Origin: Arcobacter venerupis
Lineage (GTDB): Bacteria > Campylobacterota > Campylobacteria > Campylobacterales > Arcobacteraceae
Length of the DNA: 64,000 bases
Direction: 5' to 3'
NCBI RefSeq assembly: GCF_013201665.1
Contig: NZ_CP053840.1
Location: forward strand, 1,488,001 to 1,552,000
The notes below the pieces were generated by a model. It was not told where the DNA came from. It saw only the letters and a list, made by a program, of their open reading frames with translations, and made no database searches. This document shows, in pieces, positions 62,388 to 64,000 of the stretch; positions within the stretch are counted from its first letter, which is position 1, and each line of letters begins with the position of its first letter. A program made the position numbers and the translations under genes.

Positions 62388-64000
62388 CTATTTTGGAACA
62401 TATTCTAAAATCACAGCTTGGGAATAATTTGGCACATCATCATAGGTGAATATTGCATAATATTTATCTATATCAGTTGCTCCAAAATCATCAAGTGTAT
62501 ACTCATCAACTCCCGCATAAAGTTTTTGTCCATCTTGAGCAGATAGAGGTTTTCTAAATGGATTTTTTATTACTTTTGCACCTTTAAAATCGGGATTTTT
62601 AGGATTTGTCCAAGAGATTTTTATTTTTCCATTTTCTAGAGATAATTTTGCATTTGTAACTTTTTCAACGGAAAATCTTCTTTTTGGAATATGTTCAAGG
62701 ATAAGTTTTGGACACAAAGAGTTATTTGATACTTCCCACGAAACTGTTTTATTTTTTATGATTTTTACAGCTGATGTTGGTTTTAAAACAAATGAAATAT
62801 CAGACTTACTTTTTAGTTTTTCATTTAAAATTATCTCAGAAAATGTATCAAACATAAAATATTGAGTTTGATTGTTTTTTAACTCTGTGGCACTCACATC
62901 ATAACCGATATTTTGAATTACTTCTCTATTTGTAATATCTTCAAAATTTTTATTGATATTTTCATCTACAAACTCCAAGTGAAATCTAATATCATCTTTT
63001 ATATAGATTTTTGTAGAGTTTAACTCAAAATAGGCTTTTGTAATCATGGTGTCATTGTATGGTGGAAGAGACGATAAATTAAACTGAAAAGTTGAATATA
63101 TTTTATTTCCCTCTTCATCAAAACCAGCTGTTATAACATCATCTATAACCTCAGCTTTACTAACCGTTTTAATTGATTTTGCATAAAGAGTTGTAGTTGT
63201 TGGCTCTATTGTATAAGTTAATTCTAATCTTGGTCTATACGCTAATCCAAAACCAAATGAACCATAACCAATATCCCATTGCATCATCTGTTTTGTTCTT
63301 CCAATTCTTAGCTCTTTTGGACCTTCAACCCTTAAAACTATAGTGTCATTTTTGATTGATTTTTTTAAATCATTACACTCTAAACCTGAAAGAATCCAAT
63401 TTCTCCAAATTCCTTGGGTTAGTTGATGAGACTCAGTTGGACGTCCTACATATCTTATTATTTGCATATTATCTACATCATCAAAATTTGTAATATCTCC
63501 CATGGTTTCTTGGTTTACAAGTCCTATGTTCCATTCTCCATATTTTTCAATAGTTGTTGAGACTCTATTTATTGGATATAAATTAATTGAAGCTAGTTTT
63601 ATTATTGCATTTGCTGGAAGTGATTTTACATTTATTGAAATGACTGCGTACGAAATTCCCTTATTATCATCAACTCCTACAAATAGTGAGTTTACTCCAA
63701 AGTGACTAGGATTATTGTTTAGATTTTCTGCCACATATCCAGTTCCTTTTGCATTTGCAAAGTAAGTTCTACTATATTCATCATATTCTATTAAAGTACG
63801 GATTTTTATTTGTGGATAAAAGGGTGATTTTTGGTTTGTTTTTTTATTTACAACTCTGATATTGTAATAATAATCTTTATTTGAACTTAGATTTATATCA
63901 TTAAATTCTAAGCTTTGAGTTTTTGTGATTAAATTTGAACTATTGCAAAATTGTTTATCTTTTGTACTTCTAAAAATTTCAAAATATATATCTTCGTTTA
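62388..64000 (-). CDS. large beta-rich protein, C-terminal part, open at the right edge
   Basis: The reading frame is open from the stop at 62388 to the window edge, about 537 codons, so the N terminus is missing; an in-frame GTG at 63734 is not a real start because the frame continues upstream without a stop. The part near the edge (YFEIFRSTKDKQFC, NKDYYYNIRVVNKK) looks like a fibronectin type III domain, followed by two related beta domains (YAVISINVKSLPANAIIKLA and FQFNLSSLPPYNDTMITKAY) and a final FnIII-like unit (KISWTNPKNPDFKGAKV). It may be a surface or phage-tail-type protein; no family is certain. Confidence 0.7.
   Translation of the reverse strand, partial: NEDIYFEIFRSTKDKQFCNSSNLITKTQSLEFNDINLSSNKDYYYNIRVVNKKTNQKSPFYPQIKIRTLIEYDEYSRTYFANAKGTGYVAENLNNNPSHFGVNSLFVGVDDNKGISYAVISINVKSLPANAIIKLASINLYPINRVSTTIEKYGEWNIGLVNQETMGDITNFDDVDNMQIIRYVGRPTESHQLTQGIWRNWILSGLECNDLKKSIKNDTIVLRVEGPKELRIGRTKQMMQWDIGYGSFGFGLAYRPRLELTYTIEPTTTTLYAKSIKTVSKAEVIDDVITAGFDEEGNKIYSTFQFNLSSLPPYNDTMITKAYFELNSTKIYIKDDIRFHLEFVDENINKNFEDITNREVIQNIGYDVSATELKNNQTQYFMFDTFSEIILNEKLKSKSDISFVLKPTSAVKIIKNKTVSWEVSNNSLCPKLILEHIPKRRFSVEKVTNAKLSLENGKIKISWTNPKNPDFKGAKVIKNPFRKPLSAQDGQKLYAGVDEYTLDDFGATDIDKYYAIFTYDDVPNYSQAVILEYVPK

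Noticed and set aside
63502..63705. Antisense and shadow frames such as this one within real genes
   Set aside because: They lie opposite well-supported genes, lack ribosome sites and have no coherent domain pattern.

Overview
This window looks like the chromosome of an Arcobacter-group member of the Campylobacterota (Arcobacter/Aliarcobacter type). The grounds are very low GC content, a fused cytochrome c biogenesis protein CcsBA, a monomeric isocitrate dehydrogenase, CmoB, a dimeric dUTPase, many histidine kinases with the HQWRQP-type H-box, and a Campylobacterota-style SecA/LolA/MltG set. This is inferred from protein resemblance only; no search was run.

Positions 1-16650 are host housekeeping genes. 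They comprise a partial lipoprotein, a small cytochrome c, a coenzyme-B12 glutamate mutase operon (glmS-glmE-glmL plus an adenylating ligase), icd, mltG divergently overlapping an AsmA-like gene, a Lol-type permease, secA, lolA and the RNase P RNA gene rnpB.

Positions 16987-32199 hold the most notable object: an integrated filamentous phage (inovirus), about 15.2 kb long, sitting in the 3' end of rnpB. A direct repeat of the rnpB P1 strand flanks it. The left end carries a tyrosine integrase. The minus-strand core keeps the M13 gene order: a probable ssDNA-binding protein, a 44-residue leaderless coat protein, a terminator, minor coat proteins, pIII-like adsorption protein, pVI-like DUF2523 protein, Zot/pI, secretin/pIV, a hairpin intergenic region, and an HUH Rep. 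Two coding genes here are very short: the coat protein (25478-25612) and a 29-residue membrane protein (24392-24481). To the right are a CI-like repressor, a secreted Cys protein, an orphan winged-helix regulator and about 4 kb of cargo. The cargo is a two-gene unknown plus membrane-protein module, an Mrr-like PD-(D/E)xK nuclease and a McrA-like HNH nuclease. The two nucleases converge on a hairpin and are driven by near-identical promoters with tandem TGAGTCATTT repeats. I read this as a candidate defence island carried inside an inovirus.

Positions 32200-64000 return to host genes: pepD, several sensor-kinase systems, ccsBA, cmoB, two tandem degenerate GGDEF genes, a metallo-beta-lactamase-fold hydrolase, a DUF455 protein, trpB, dnaJ, recR, dut, a DUF2860-like outer-membrane protein, and a potassium-uptake operon. 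In that operon a 26-residue membrane peptide and a Kdp-like sensor/regulator pair precede a Ktr/Trk transporter. A gamma-carbonic-anhydrase-like protein follows, and then a large ORF that is still open at the right edge. No tRNA, rRNA other than rnpB, insertion sequence or CRISPR array was recognised.
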